A DNA stretch of 44,027 nucleotides, taken from Magnetovibrio sp. GTDB taxonomy: Bacteria > Pseudomonadota > Alphaproteobacteria > Rhodospirillales > Casp-alpha2. The stretch covers positions 1-44,027 of the forward strand of contig NZFO01000009.1 of NCBI GenBank assembly GCA_002690705.1. The letters are read 5' to 3'. Below the pieces are notes generated by a model. That model worked only from the letters and a program-made list of their open reading frames with translations, was not told where the DNA came from and made no database searches. Each line of letters opens with the position of its first letter. Position 1 is the first letter of the stretch. Shown here one piece after another: positions 10,530-19,230 of this stretch. Position numbers and translations under genes: made by a program.

Positions 10530-11237
10530 TTAAGCCCTGAAACCGCGGGCGACGACATAAGACTCGGCGGAGCCATCTCTTGACGCGGGAGGTTTTGCGT
10601 GACGAACACTTTCAAACCTTTGTTTCATTTTACTCAATAAAGCATTCTCAGTTCCTCCTTTGAGAACTTTGCCCACAAAAGTTCCGCCGGGACTGAGGAC
10701 TTTATAGGTAAAATCCACAGTTGTTTCTAAAAGCGACATTATCCGGATATGGTCGGTAGATTTGTGCCCTGTAGTTGAGGCTGCCATATCAGACAGAACA
10801 ACGTCTGCTGAGCCATCTAAAGCCACTCGCAGAATGTCAGGCGTATCTTCAGCAAGAAAGTCTCGCTCGATCAAAGTTACGCCAACTAGGGGGGCAATGG
10901 GCTGTATGTCCAGACTTACGATCAGGTGCTTTTCGACTTGGTTACCGGCCGTAACACGCTCTATAACGACCTGAGTCCAGCCGCCCGGTGCGGCACCTAA
11001 ATCGATTACGCGAAGGCCCGGTCTTAAAAAATCAAATTGATCATCTAATTCGATTAATTTAAATGCAGCACGTGATCGATAACCAAGACGTTTTGCTTCT
11101 GCCACATAGGGATCGTTTAATTGCCGCTGGAGCCAGCGCGTAGATGACGTTTTACGCCCCTTGGCCGTTTTAACCCTAGTGCTAAGTTTGCGACCTCTTA
11201 CTCTAGCGGTGCGTCCTTTGTTTATCATGCCTTTCAT
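10530..11237 (-). CDS. rlmE: 23S rRNA 2'-O-ribose U2552 methyltransferase RlmE (FtsJ/RrmJ)
   Basis: RlmE methylates the ribose of U2552 in the ribosomal A-loop. Seen: the KAKGRK...STRWLQRQLNDPYV basic segment, RSRAAFKLIELDDQF, SAM motif I VIDLGAAPGGW, DVVLSDMA, FVGKVLKGG and SAESYVVARGF, which supply the K-D-K-E catalytic tetrad. The start is the ATG at 11237 (235 aa) because AGGTGA lies 6 bases upstream and the basic N-terminus (MKGMINKGRTARVRGRK) then matches relatives; an ATG at 11273 would add 12 residues. It lies upstream of guaB on the same strand. Confidence 0.96.
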   Translation of the reverse strand: MKGMINKGRTARVRGRKLSTRVKTAKGRKTSSTRWLQRQLNDPYVAEAKRLGYRSRAAFKLIELDDQFDFLRPGLRVIDLGAAPGGWTQVVIERVTAGNQVEKHLIVSLDIQPIAPLVGVTLIERDFLAEDTPDILRVALDGSADVVLSDMAASTTGHKSTDHIRIMSLLETTVDFTYKVLSPGGTFVGKVLKGGTENALLSKMKQRFESVRHAKPPASRDGSAESYVVARGFRA

Positions 11238-11277
11238 GTATTCACCTAATGTAAAATACCTGTTCCAGGACACATAA

Positions 11278-11312
11278 GCGCTTTTTCAAAAGAGAGGAAA
11301 GATGAAAAGCGC
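11278..11312 (-). promoter_or_regulatory. Inverted repeat in the rlmE leader
   Basis: Arms GCGCTTTT (11278-11285) and AAAAGCGC (11305-11312) pair around a 19-base loop, 40-75 bases upstream of the rlmE ATG. It might be a leader hairpin or a protein-binding site; nothing shows which. Confidence 0.3.
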
Positions 11313-11838
11313 CAAGGTTATGCCTGAGTGGCCGATATGGATTCTACAATCGTAGGTAGATAGCCCTGTATTCTATAAAATCGGAAATATGATGTTTATG
11401 CCATATTCTATCATATTTAAGATTCTTTAACATTTCCGAGGCACCATGCGGCGCAGCAAAGGCACCATACGGCGCAGCATTAGTGAGTTTTGGAAATATT
11501 GATGTAAACGGGTTTGATTGGAGAGAGAATAATTCTCATTTGGCAATGGTGGGTGTTTTCGATCCATGTTTGCGCCATAATTGCCTTGGGACTATTAAAA
11601 AAATATAAGCGGACTAAAGCCTTATAATTATATACCGTTCGGATACCAAAATTTTGTCAAACAACATTTTGATAATCAAGTATAAAGCCCATGCAATTTA
11701 TAGCTGTGCGTAAAGTTAATTTTTTCGCGGCAGAGTAATATTGCGGGGCACGAAAATGATGCACTGCAATATTTTTTTTCGTCTAGCGATAGAATTTGAA
11801 GTTTACTAGAAATTGATTGGAATTTTGAGGAAAAGGTC
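11313..11838. other. Intergenic region upstream of a small-gene operon
   Basis: About 525 AT-rich bases between divergent units. Apart from the tandem repeat at 11440-11481 and an AT-rich stretch with possible promoter hexamers (TTGTCA near 11656, TATAAA near 11681, spacing too long to be convincing) I see no gene. Confidence 0.35.
11440..11481 (+). repeat. Two tandem copies of a 21-base unit
   Basis: The unit GGCACCATGCGGCGCAGCAAA (11440-11460) is followed directly by GGCACCATACGGCGCAGCATT (11461-11481), 18 of 21 bases agreeing. It is much more GC-rich than the surrounding DNA. An 18-codon frame (MRRSKGTIRRSISEFWKY from 11446) crosses it, without a ribosome site. Confidence 0.75.
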
Positions 11839-12024
11839 ATGGAAAAACTCGAACTTGTGCGGTTTTTATCACTGAGCATTGAGGAACTTATAGAAAAAGC
11901 TGAGACAGAGGAACCGGCCACTGCTGGGACTACAGTTGATGAAGCTGAGGAGACCCTTGCTCTTGCGGCTTCGATTTTGGCGCGCATGACCAAGGTCGGT
12001 AGCGAGACAAGGGAGGCTGCGTGA
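11839..12024 (+). CDS. Small acidic protein of unknown function (61 aa)
   Basis: The product (MEKLELVRFLSLSIEELI..., ending MTKVGSETREAA) is short, acidic and predicted helical, with a Thr/Glu/Ala-rich middle; no motif is recognised. The ATG has an AGGAAAAGG site 2-9 bases upstream. Its TGA overlaps the ATG of the zinc-ribbon gene that follows (TGATG), so the two are translationally coupled and presumably act together. That coupling is the main reason to call it a real gene. Confidence 0.65.
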   Translation: MEKLELVRFLSLSIEELIEKAETEEPATAGTTVDEAEETLALAASILARMTKVGSETREAA

Positions 12025-12197
12025 TGAGCTCTCGTCGCGCTGATACTAAAAAACCCGAACCCGACCGCGCCCCTTTAAAAAAGGTTCGAAAATGCTTGAT
12101 GTGCCGCAGTGAGTTCAAATCGAACCACGTGGGTGAGCGTGTTTGCCCGTCATGCAAGGAAACCTCGGCTTGGCGTTCTGGCGGGATGGCGGCGTAA
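12024..12197 (+). CDS. Small zinc-ribbon protein (57 aa), paralogue of the gene at 6607
   Basis: The product starts MSSRRADTKKPEPD and carries Cys24, Cys27, Cys41 and Cys44 in a C-x2-C-x13-C-x2-C array (KCLMCRSEF ... HVGERVCPSCK), ending SAWRSGGMAA. It shares the N-terminal style, the cysteine spacing and the GERVC, CK-x-T and AWR-x-G elements with the 56-aa protein at 6607-6777. The start codon overlaps the stop of the preceding 61-aa gene. Zinc binding is inferred from the cysteines; nucleic-acid or protein binding is the usual role of such ribbons. hspQ follows 114 bases downstream. Confidence 0.85.
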   Translation: MSSRRADTKKPEPDRAPLKKVRKCLMCRSEFKSNHVGERVCPSCKETSAWRSGGMAA

Positions 12198-12311
12198 GGG
12201 AACTGTGATTGGCACATCCCTCGCAAGCGATGAGACACCGCGTACAAACATTAATTGCTTGTCTTAATTCTGAATCGTTGACGCAGCCTGCGGGCTGGTT
12301 ACAATCTGAAT

Positions 12312-12704
12312 ATGTTTACTTCAAAAGAATACGGCTCTCGAGCTTTAATGAACAAAGGCCCATGTCTGATCGCTACGGCTAAGTTTGAAATTGGTACGCC
12401 TGTCAAACACTGTAAATATGGTTTTCGCGGGGTTATTTTCGATGTGGATCCAGTATTTAATAACAGTGATGAATGGTGGGAGAGTATCCCATCAGATGTT
12501 CGCCCCCGAAAAGATCAACCATTTTACCACCTTTTGGCGGAAACACCTGAGCCTGAGCGTTCTCCTTATATCGCCTACGTTTCTGAGCAAAATCTTATCT
12601 TAGACGATGGGAACGAAGATCCCATTGATCACCCAGATTTAGATCAGTTTTTTGCCCACCGCAGTGACTCTGGACAATTTGTGCTCCGTGCAAAGTCGAA
12701 CTAA
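12312..12704 (+). CDS. hspQ: HspQ-type heat shock / hemimethylated-DNA-binding (YccV) protein
   Basis: HspQ is a small cytosolic heat-shock protein that in E. coli modulates Lon specificity and DnaA stability. The core AKFEIGTPVKH, YGFRGVIFDVDPVF, DEWWESIP, KDQPFYHLLAE and YIAYVSEQNL is diagnostic. The start is uncertain. The frame opens at the ATG at 12312 (130 aa), an in-frame ATG lies at 12348 (118 aa), and family members start close to the KFEIG segment. In another frame ATG 12362 has a better ribosome site (AAAGG) and reads MSDRYG before a stop, a typical HspQ-like beginning, so a one-base frameshift near 12375 is possible. Confidence 0.88.
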   Translation: MFTSKEYGSRALMNKGPCLIATAKFEIGTPVKHCKYGFRGVIFDVDPVFNNSDEWWESIPSDVRPRKDQPFYHLLAETPEPERSPYIAYVSEQNLILDDGNEDPIDHPDLDQFFAHRSDSGQFVLRAKSN

Positions 12705-13150
12705 AGGCAGCATACCCGGGGTCATTATCGAAGTTAACTTTTAAAACTATTTATCTTTGTCAATATCGGTAAATATGGGTTACTCCATAAACACATTAAA
12801 ATTCATTTTGTCGTTATATACCATGATTTTTGATTAGGTTCAGATAGAATCGATAATGCCGTATGAAGTTATGATTCGTTTGTTTTATCATTGTGCTCTC
12901 CTGATTATACCTCGTGTTTTAACACTCATTAGGTATCTTCGGGCGTAGAGATGTTACTTCCTTAGTGTTTTAAACCAACCACAACACCGGATTTGTTCCG
13001 GTAATGATTTAGAATATACGGTCAAAGTCGCAGGAAAATTTAACGATTTTGCCCCTCTATAACAAAATACATTTAAATATACTGTGATTGATTAAAATTG
13101 TTTGTATGCCCCACTATATCGCTGGATAGAATCTTGTAAAAAATGAAGTA
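12705..13150. other. Intergenic region between convergent hspQ and argE-like genes
   Basis: 446 AT-rich bases. A small hairpin (ACCGGA / TCCGGT, 12986-13002, 5-base loop) lacks a T-run. I see no gene. Confidence 0.4.
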
Positions 13151-14314
13151 TTAATCAACACATACGCTGTCCATCAGACGTTTTAAGAACTTCTCGCCAA
13201 GTTTTATTTGATCTAAAGTAATAAATTCGTTTGGTTTGTGCGCTTGGTCAATGGAGCCTGGCCCACACACAACGGTCGGAATTCCGGCACGCTCTTTAAA
13301 TAGTCCAGCTTCCGTGCCGAAGGCAACTTTGGCGTGATCGTTCCGTCCCGCCAAGGCTTTGACGAATGTCACAACTTCGTGATCCACATCCATATCGAGA
13401 CCAGGCATGTCGTTAATGAGTTGAATGGTAACTCCAGTCTCTGGGTTAATGGTTTGCATCAAAGGAAGTAGTTTATCTGACGTGTAATTTCGAATTTCAT
13501 CTTCGAGAGCTTGTGGATCTTCATCACTAATATAACGGAATTCAAATTCAAAGACACAATCTTTTGGAACGATATTTAATTGGGTTCCACCAGAGATGAC
13601 CCCAGTGTGCACAGTTGTGTGACTTATGTCGTACAGATAGTCATGAGGCCCTACTAATCGTATTCGTTCTGCAATCTCGCGTAGACGATCAATAAGTCTT
13701 GCTGCAAATTCAATAGCGTTGACCCCCTCAGTCGCCAAGCTTGAATGTGCCTCGAAACCGTGAACATGTGCACGATAACTGCGTTTTCCTTTGTGACCTG
13801 TTATCACTTGCATAGAAGTTGGCTCGCCGACAATGCACATACTTGGCTTGACTGGCAGGCTTTGTATTTTCTCGATAAGGCGCCGAACACCCAGGCAGCC
13901 GATTTCTTCATCGTATGAGAACGCTAAATGCAATGGTGTGTTTAGGCCGCGCTTAAGGAATTCCGGCAACAAAGCCAGAGTAATGCCGATAAAGCTCTTC
14001 ATATCAGCCGTACCCCGTCCGTAGAATTTATCGCCTTTGTTAGTTAAACTGAATGGATCTGTGTCCCAGTCTTGCCCGTCAACGGGAACGACATCTGTAT
14101 GGCCTGAGAGCATTATTCCAGATTTTTTCGGATCGCCTACTGTTGCATATAAGTTAGCTTTCGTACTTTCATGATTGTGTACCAACGTAGACTGGATGCC
14201 CAGTCCATCAAGGTAATCTTGAATATATGCTATCAGCTGTAAATTTGACTCGCGGCTCGTCGTATCAAATGAAATAAGTTTTTTGATTATATCGATAGAA
14301 TTGGGGATGCTCAT
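13151..14314 (-). CDS. argE: Acetylornithine deacetylase-like M20 metallopeptidase
   Basis: ArgE removes the acetyl group from N-acetylornithine in arginine synthesis, using a two-metal M20 centre. The 387-aa protein has the metal motif SGHTDVVP (His72, Asp74), the bridging YGRGTADMKS (Asp104) and the catalytic SYDEEIGC (Glu136/Glu137), then the GHKGKRSYRAHVHGFEAHSS dimerisation lid and a C-terminal FGTEAGLFKERAGIPTVVCGPG with the last metal ligand in QAHKPNE. Full length. Other M20 amidases have the same layout; the ArgE call rests on the overall motif set. It stands alone. Confidence 0.88.
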   Translation of the reverse strand: MSIPNSIDIIKKLISFDTTSRESNLQLIAYIQDYLDGLGIQSTLVHNHESTKANLYATVGDPKKSGIMLSGHTDVVPVDGQDWDTDPFSLTNKGDKFYGRGTADMKSFIGITLALLPEFLKRGLNTPLHLAFSYDEEIGCLGVRRLIEKIQSLPVKPSMCIVGEPTSMQVITGHKGKRSYRAHVHGFEAHSSLATEGVNAIEFAARLIDRLREIAERIRLVGPHDYLYDISHTTVHTGVISGGTQLNIVPKDCVFEFEFRYISDEDPQALEDEIRNYTSDKLLPLMQTINPETGVTIQLINDMPGLDMDVDHEVVTFVKALAGRNDHAKVAFGTEAGLFKERAGIPTVVCGPGSIDQAHKPNEFITLDQIKLGEKFLKRLMDSVCVD

Positions 14315-14768
14315 TACGGCTCCTATCTAAGGCTTCATTATCGTCTGGTGGTAGTTGAGGCTTTTTTTGTTCTTGGGTAAGTTTCGCTTCTTAATTTTTC
14401 AGCTAAAAACCCTCTGCTCTAACTGTCGCACATATCCAAAAACAAACCATTATAGCCATTAAGTCGAGCACATAATAGTCTACCACTCCAAATTTTCGTG
14501 TCACGGATGGATAGATTTTGGACTCTTCTCAATTAGCATTAATTACAGAGGGAATCTGTCTGAAAACAGGTCCGTAAACATCGAGAACAATCTAGATTTA
14601 ATTGAAAGATGTCGCGTTATCATGGAGTGACCGGGGGTTTATTAACTTTATATTTTGACAAGGATTAGCCCGGTGAGCTTTTGAAATTGAATGGGTCCCT
14701 GTCGGTCTGGACATGCCTAAGTACTGACCAGCACATCTCCCTCGCCTTAAAGAGGCGTGGATGGCGGG
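14315..14768. other. Intergenic region left of the glycan locus
   Basis: 454 bases between the argE-like gene and the end of the heparinase-like gene. It must contain the argE promoter. No gene, repeat or terminator was recognised. Confidence 0.4.
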
Positions 14769-16850
14769 TTATGTAGGGTTGAGTAATCCATAGCCGGGTG
14801 AAAAAACGGTGTTAATTTCAAAAATTTGACGCAATTGTTCACCGGACACGACGTTTATCGAGTCTACTGACTCTTCCCAATTGGTTGCCCCCCCCCAAGT
14901 ATCGCGGATGTGAATGATCCCTGACTGAATTTTAACCGCTCGGTATACCGGTTTACCAAACCCAACATGCATGCCCTCAAATTGTTCATGATTAAACGTT
15001 ATGCACTTCGCTTGAGCCCGGTTTTCCAATCGAAATAGACCGAGACGGAGGCTCGCCGGTTCAAGGGTGCCTTGTCGAGGAGCTGCGTGGGCCATGATCG
15101 ATCGGTAGGCGTTTCTTGTTTTAGGACTTGGCGTGTAAACGTATGAACCAGGGTCAAGGAGCCAATCGACCCCGTCGATATTTAATTCAATGCTTAACTG
15201 GTCATTATGAGCATGACCACCGCGCTCATTTTGACCAATAACACCGCAGCGCATGGACATGTAAAATCGTGGTGATTTCCAGATAAAAAGCCCGAAATTC
15301 GGATACGCCGCTGGTCGGAGTCCAAGTAGTATATCGAGATCGGACAGGGTAATTTTTATCTCGCGGGGATGGGAACCTTTCAAGCTGGGAATTTTGTTTT
15401 TAATGGCGTGTGTTGTGGCAGCATGATAGGGGGCTTCGACTAGTAATCGTTGCCCATTGGTTAATGCAGAAACGACCTCGCATTCTGTGCGACATCCTAA
15501 ATCCTTAAAGTCAGGGATCCCGCTTTTTATGCTTAAGAGCGATGAGATAGCCGCGATGGTAGCCCGGTGATCGAGATGATTTTCAGTTAGGTCTTCGGTG
15601 AAGTGTGCGGGGCAAATCTTGAAAAATCGCCCGCTATCGTTGTCCCCAATCTGAGCTATCTGATTATTTGGCTTTGATATATCAATTGAAAATTGCGCCA
15701 TTGCGGCCAATTTTGATGCAATCTCAGCGGGGATTTTCTCTGCGCCATCACGGCCAACGATCAGACTTAGCCCATACACAGCCATTTCACTAGACAACCG
15801 ATGGTAGCTTGTTGATCCCTCAAAATTACTTCCGTCGCAGTTAAACTGTCGGCTTATTTCTGATATTAACTGATCACATGCGAAACGCCACCAATATGAT
15901 GTTTCCGTGTTTCGCGGCAAAGCAGCCGCGACATAGAGGAGTCCGCAAATATCAGCAAGATAGTGATTACCGTAGCTGGTGTCTGTGTTCTCAAGATTAC
16001 TGATAATATGACGGCCATGCGAGGTCAGGCTATAGACTAATTCTCGCTCAAATAATTTATGTGACCTGCTCTCTACATTTTTGTCTGTGGATAGCAACCA
16101 ATATGTTAGAACCATGTTAGCCGCGCGAATGGCGACGTCCATTGTGCAAACCCAGTTGGCCCCGTACCCAGGGGGATTAGTGGATATGAAGTCGAGGACT
16201 TGATCCAGACATTCTCTGCGCCATTTGTCAGCGGTCTTGCCATCAGCAGAGCGGGCGGCTAGCGCCATCATGGGAAGATGCTGTAGGCGGGCTAACTCCC
16301 AAGGTAACTTGATGTCAACCCCGGGAAGGTGGCCATAAAATATCCCTTTGCTAACATCGTTTTCGCGCCATCTGTGTCCCGAGCGAAAATCAACTTGCCA
16401 ATCGATAGCTTGGTATCCAGTCGATAGATATTTTCGAATTTTACTCGCTTGTTTACGATTGCCCGGTGAGAGCCTTGCGATAATTTGGTCCTCATTTCCA
16501 CTTAAGTGGGAATAATACCTGTAACCTGCGAATCCGTCATAAATTGCTCCGTAAGCGAGTCGAACCCACCCGCTACCTAAAAGGTTGAATGCGTGGTTCG
16601 CGTGGCGTGAGGCTAAAGTATGTAGCATGGGAGTTATGCTAGCTTCTGAAGCATCGATGTGACCGTAAAAGCCGATAGGTGGCGCTGCTAATTCGCTAAG
16701 TAGATCGTCTAGAGGAAACGATGACTTATGGCCACGTAAAACTGCGTTGCATTTTGCCAATATACGCCTTAACACAATCGATCCGGCTTTTTTTGCAAAA
16801 ATCTTGGGTGAGAGTGTGAGCGCATAAGTCAAAATATGTTTTAATTTCAT
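14769..16850 (-). CDS. Heparinase II/III-family protein
   Basis: A 693-aa protein. Residues ~60-460 look like the alpha-helical barrel domain of heparinase II/III-type lyases (ISNLENTDTSYGNHY, GSNFEGSTSYHRLS). The C-terminal beta domain has the signature GGHAHNDQLSIELNIDG, then DPGSYVYTPSPKTRNAYRS. The family depolymerises uronate-containing polysaccharides. No signal peptide is evident at the N-terminus (MKLKHILTYALTLSPKIF is only weakly hydrophobic), so its compartment is unclear. It is divergent from the glycosyltransferases, and such genes are common in exopolysaccharide loci, where they may trim or modify the product. The enzymatic activity is inferred. Confidence 0.87.
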   Translation of the reverse strand: MKLKHILTYALTLSPKIFAKKAGSIVLRRILAKCNAVLRGHKSSFPLDDLLSELAAPPIGFYGHIDASEASITPMLHTLASRHANHAFNLLGSGWVRLAYGAIYDGFAGYRYYSHLSGNEDQIIARLSPGNRKQASKIRKYLSTGYQAIDWQVDFRSGHRWRENDVSKGIFYGHLPGVDIKLPWELARLQHLPMMALAARSADGKTADKWRRECLDQVLDFISTNPPGYGANWVCTMDVAIRAANMVLTYWLLSTDKNVESRSHKLFERELVYSLTSHGRHIISNLENTDTSYGNHYLADICGLLYVAAALPRNTETSYWWRFACDQLISEISRQFNCDGSNFEGSTSYHRLSSEMAVYGLSLIVGRDGAEKIPAEIASKLAAMAQFSIDISKPNNQIAQIGDNDSGRFFKICPAHFTEDLTENHLDHRATIAAISSLLSIKSGIPDFKDLGCRTECEVVSALTNGQRLLVEAPYHAATTHAIKNKIPSLKGSHPREIKITLSDLDILLGLRPAAYPNFGLFIWKSPRFYMSMRCGVIGQNERGGHAHNDQLSIELNIDGVDWLLDPGSYVYTPSPKTRNAYRSIMAHAAPRQGTLEPASLRLGLFRLENRAQAKCITFNHEQFEGMHVGFGKPVYRAVKIQSGIIHIRDTWGGATNWEESVDSINVVSGEQLRQIFEINTVFSPGYGLLNPT

Positions 16851-16947
16851 TTAGTTGGCTCAAATTTCTGTTGTTTTTTTTTTATTGCTTGCATGCATAA
16901 TACATTGTTGGCTCGACAGAGGATCAATTCTTGGTTAAGTCCTAATT

Positions 16948-19182
16948 ATGCAAATTATAGTTAATGCTATCTCTGCCAATACAGGGGGCATAGTCACATA
17001 TACTTCCAACCTGATAGACTATATGTCGCGAGAGGGTTTAGACGCTATTGTTTATGTTCCGCCCGGATTTAAACACCAGTCTGAAAATACTAATCATTTG
17101 GTAAAAGTCGTGCCTTTAAAAAAACGTTTTTGGGGTCCAGTTCATCGCTTTATCTGGGAACAAACTGCTTGGAGAAAAATTGTCCGCCAAAGCGGCGCAG
17201 CGTTGCTCTTCTCGTCAGCAAACTATGGTGTTTTGTTTCCGCCGATTCCGCAAGTTTTACTTGTCCAAGGAGAGATTTATCTCAACCCAGTTTATCGGGA
17301 AAAGGTTTTGCCTAAATTGAGCCGGCGTGAGCGCCTATCTGCATGGTTACGGCGAAATCTAATGTTGTGGTCTGCAAGGTGTTCGCGAGAAACAATTTTT
17401 CCGTCTGAGGTAGCGCTTAATGCGGCTGCTGACTACGATAACGACTTACATGACACGGCTTCGGTTAACTATTTGGGAGTGAGTCCTCGGTTTATGATGG
17501 ATAGGGGGCGGAGAGTGTGGCGTGCAGATGGTATTATCCGCCTACTATATGTTTCCGTTTATTATCCGCATAAAGACCCTCTCACTTTGGCAGAAGCCAC
17601 CCGTTTGTTGTGTGAGAGAGGCCTTAAAACAGAAACCCGGATCACCATGGAGCCTCTGGATTTTAGCACTTGGGATAATGCCAACGAAGAATTGCATGCG
17701 CTTCAATCGACCGAGTATTTATCAAGTTTGAGGATGGGAAGAATAGATCATTCGGAACTTAGTCACGCTCTTTGCGAATATGATGCTTTTGTTTTCCCAT
17801 CGATGGCGGAAACATTTGGTTTCCCAATGGTTGAGGCTATGCGTGCGGGAGTACCATTGATTGTTTCAGACATTCCCATTCATCGAGAGATTTGTGGAGA
17901 GGCGGCGTTGTACTTTGAGCTGGGTAATCCCAGCGCTTTATCACGTTGTGTAGAGAGACTTAATGGTGATCAAGAACTGCGTTTACAGCTTATCGATTTT
18001 GGAAAACAAAGAGCTGAGGTCTTTTTTTCTTGGGGAAAACATGTTGCAGGATTGGCAAATACAATCCGGGAAATTATCGAGGATAAGCGGCATCGAATTT
18101 TAATAAACGCGTTGCACGCCCGTACTGGAGGAGGTGTAACATACCTGCGAAACATGTTACCGCTAATGGCGCAAGACCCGCGTTTGAAGGTGCATGTTTG
18201 TTTGCACGAAGATCAAAAAAAGCTGTTGCCGACGAGCTTGGAGGGTGTTCGATATCACTATCAGATTTATCCGCGGGGGTTTTGGAGGGTTTTGTTGCGT
18301 GAGCAACTTGATCTGCCTCGTGTTGCGCGCCGACTGGCGGCAAAAGCAATTTTTTCACCAGCAAACTACGGACCTTTTCTGGCGCGAAATCATTTTGTCA
18401 TGGCGCGAAATGCTGTAAGCGTTGGATTTGTTGAGAGGCGGCCATTAAAATTGGCGTATTGGATGTTGTTATATGCTGCGACTTTTATATCATTTGCACG
18501 AAGCCGCAAAGTTATTGCCGTTTCTAACTACGCTAAACGCGGTATGGAGAGAGCCTTTTTCGGCTTGTTTGTGGATCGCCTTGAGATTGTGCCGCATGGT
18601 ATTGAGGAATCTTATATAAGAACCACACCTGAAAAAAAACGAGATCGCTTCCTCCTTGCAGTATCAGATATTTACGTTCAAAAGAATTTTACATTACTGA
18701 TCACCGCAATTGCGCAAGTAAAAAGAGCGTTTCCTGACGTCATCTTAAAGATTGCTGGACGACCAGTTGATGAAGACTATTATTTAAAGCTTCAAATGTT
18801 GATTAAAACATACGGGCTAAAAAATAATGTTGAGTTTCTTGGTCACGTAGCGGCAGATCAACTGCGCGAATTATACGTATCCTGTGGCTTATTCGTATTT
18901 CCCTCGACTGTTGAAACATTCGGGAACCCACTCGTAGAAGCAATGGCTTGTGGGGCTCCGATTGCAAGTTCAAACACAGCTGCTATGCCGGAAGTACTCG
19001 GCGATGCGGCGAGGTTTTTTGATCCAAATGACGTTGACGAAATAGTGACTACTATTTTATCGCTAATGAGTTGTGAACGTGATCGGATAGATTTAAGCCG
19101 ACGCGCTAAAAACCGTTCGATGGTGTATTCTTGGGAAAAAACTAAGGAAAAAACCATACAGATTATATTAGAGAATAGTTAA
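16948..19182 (+). CDS. Tandem double GT4 glycosyltransferase (two GT-B units in one chain)
   Basis: A 744-aa protein made of two homologous glycosyltransferase units, about 1-375 and 382-744. Both begin with the same pattern (IVNAISANTGGIVTY and LINALHARTGGGVTY), both have an S-(S/P)-ANYG segment, and both keep the GT4 E-x7-E element (MAETFGFPMVEAM and TVETFGNPLVEAM). Both active sites therefore look intact and the protein could add two sugars in succession. It is cytosolic or membrane-peripheral, with a likely role in assembling the repeat unit of this glycan locus. Donor and acceptor sugars are unknown. It starts 97 bases from the divergent heparinase-like gene. Confidence 0.92.
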   Translation: MQIIVNAISANTGGIVTYTSNLIDYMSREGLDAIVYVPPGFKHQSENTNHLVKVVPLKKRFWGPVHRFIWEQTAWRKIVRQSGAALLFSSANYGVLFPPIPQVLLVQGEIYLNPVYREKVLPKLSRRERLSAWLRRNLMLWSARCSRETIFPSEVALNAAADYDNDLHDTASVNYLGVSPRFMMDRGRRVWRADGIIRLLYVSVYYPHKDPLTLAEATRLLCERGLKTETRITMEPLDFSTWDNANEELHALQSTEYLSSLRMGRIDHSELSHALCEYDAFVFPSMAETFGFPMVEAMRAGVPLIVSDIPIHREICGEAALYFELGNPSALSRCVERLNGDQELRLQLIDFGKQRAEVFFSWGKHVAGLANTIREIIEDKRHRILINALHARTGGGVTYLRNMLPLMAQDPRLKVHVCLHEDQKKLLPTSLEGVRYHYQIYPRGFWRVLLREQLDLPRVARRLAAKAIFSPANYGPFLARNHFVMARNAVSVGFVERRPLKLAYWMLLYAATFISFARSRKVIAVSNYAKRGMERAFFGLFVDRLEIVPHGIEESYIRTTPEKKRDRFLLAVSDIYVQKNFTLLITAIAQVKRAFPDVILKIAGRPVDEDYYLKLQMLIKTYGLKNNVEFLGHVAADQLRELYVSCGLFVFPSTVETFGNPLVEAMACGAPIASSNTAAMPEVLGDAARFFDPNDVDEIVTTILSLMSCERDRIDLSRRAKNRSMVYSWEKTKEKTIQIILENS

Positions 19183-19230
19183 GTTTAATTAGGCTCACTA
19201 TTTCAACTTAGTTATGTGCTGGAACCTATT

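Noticed and set aside
12986-13002. Small hairpin ACCGGA / TCCGGT downstream of hspQ as a terminator
   Set aside because: Short stem and no T-run on either strand.
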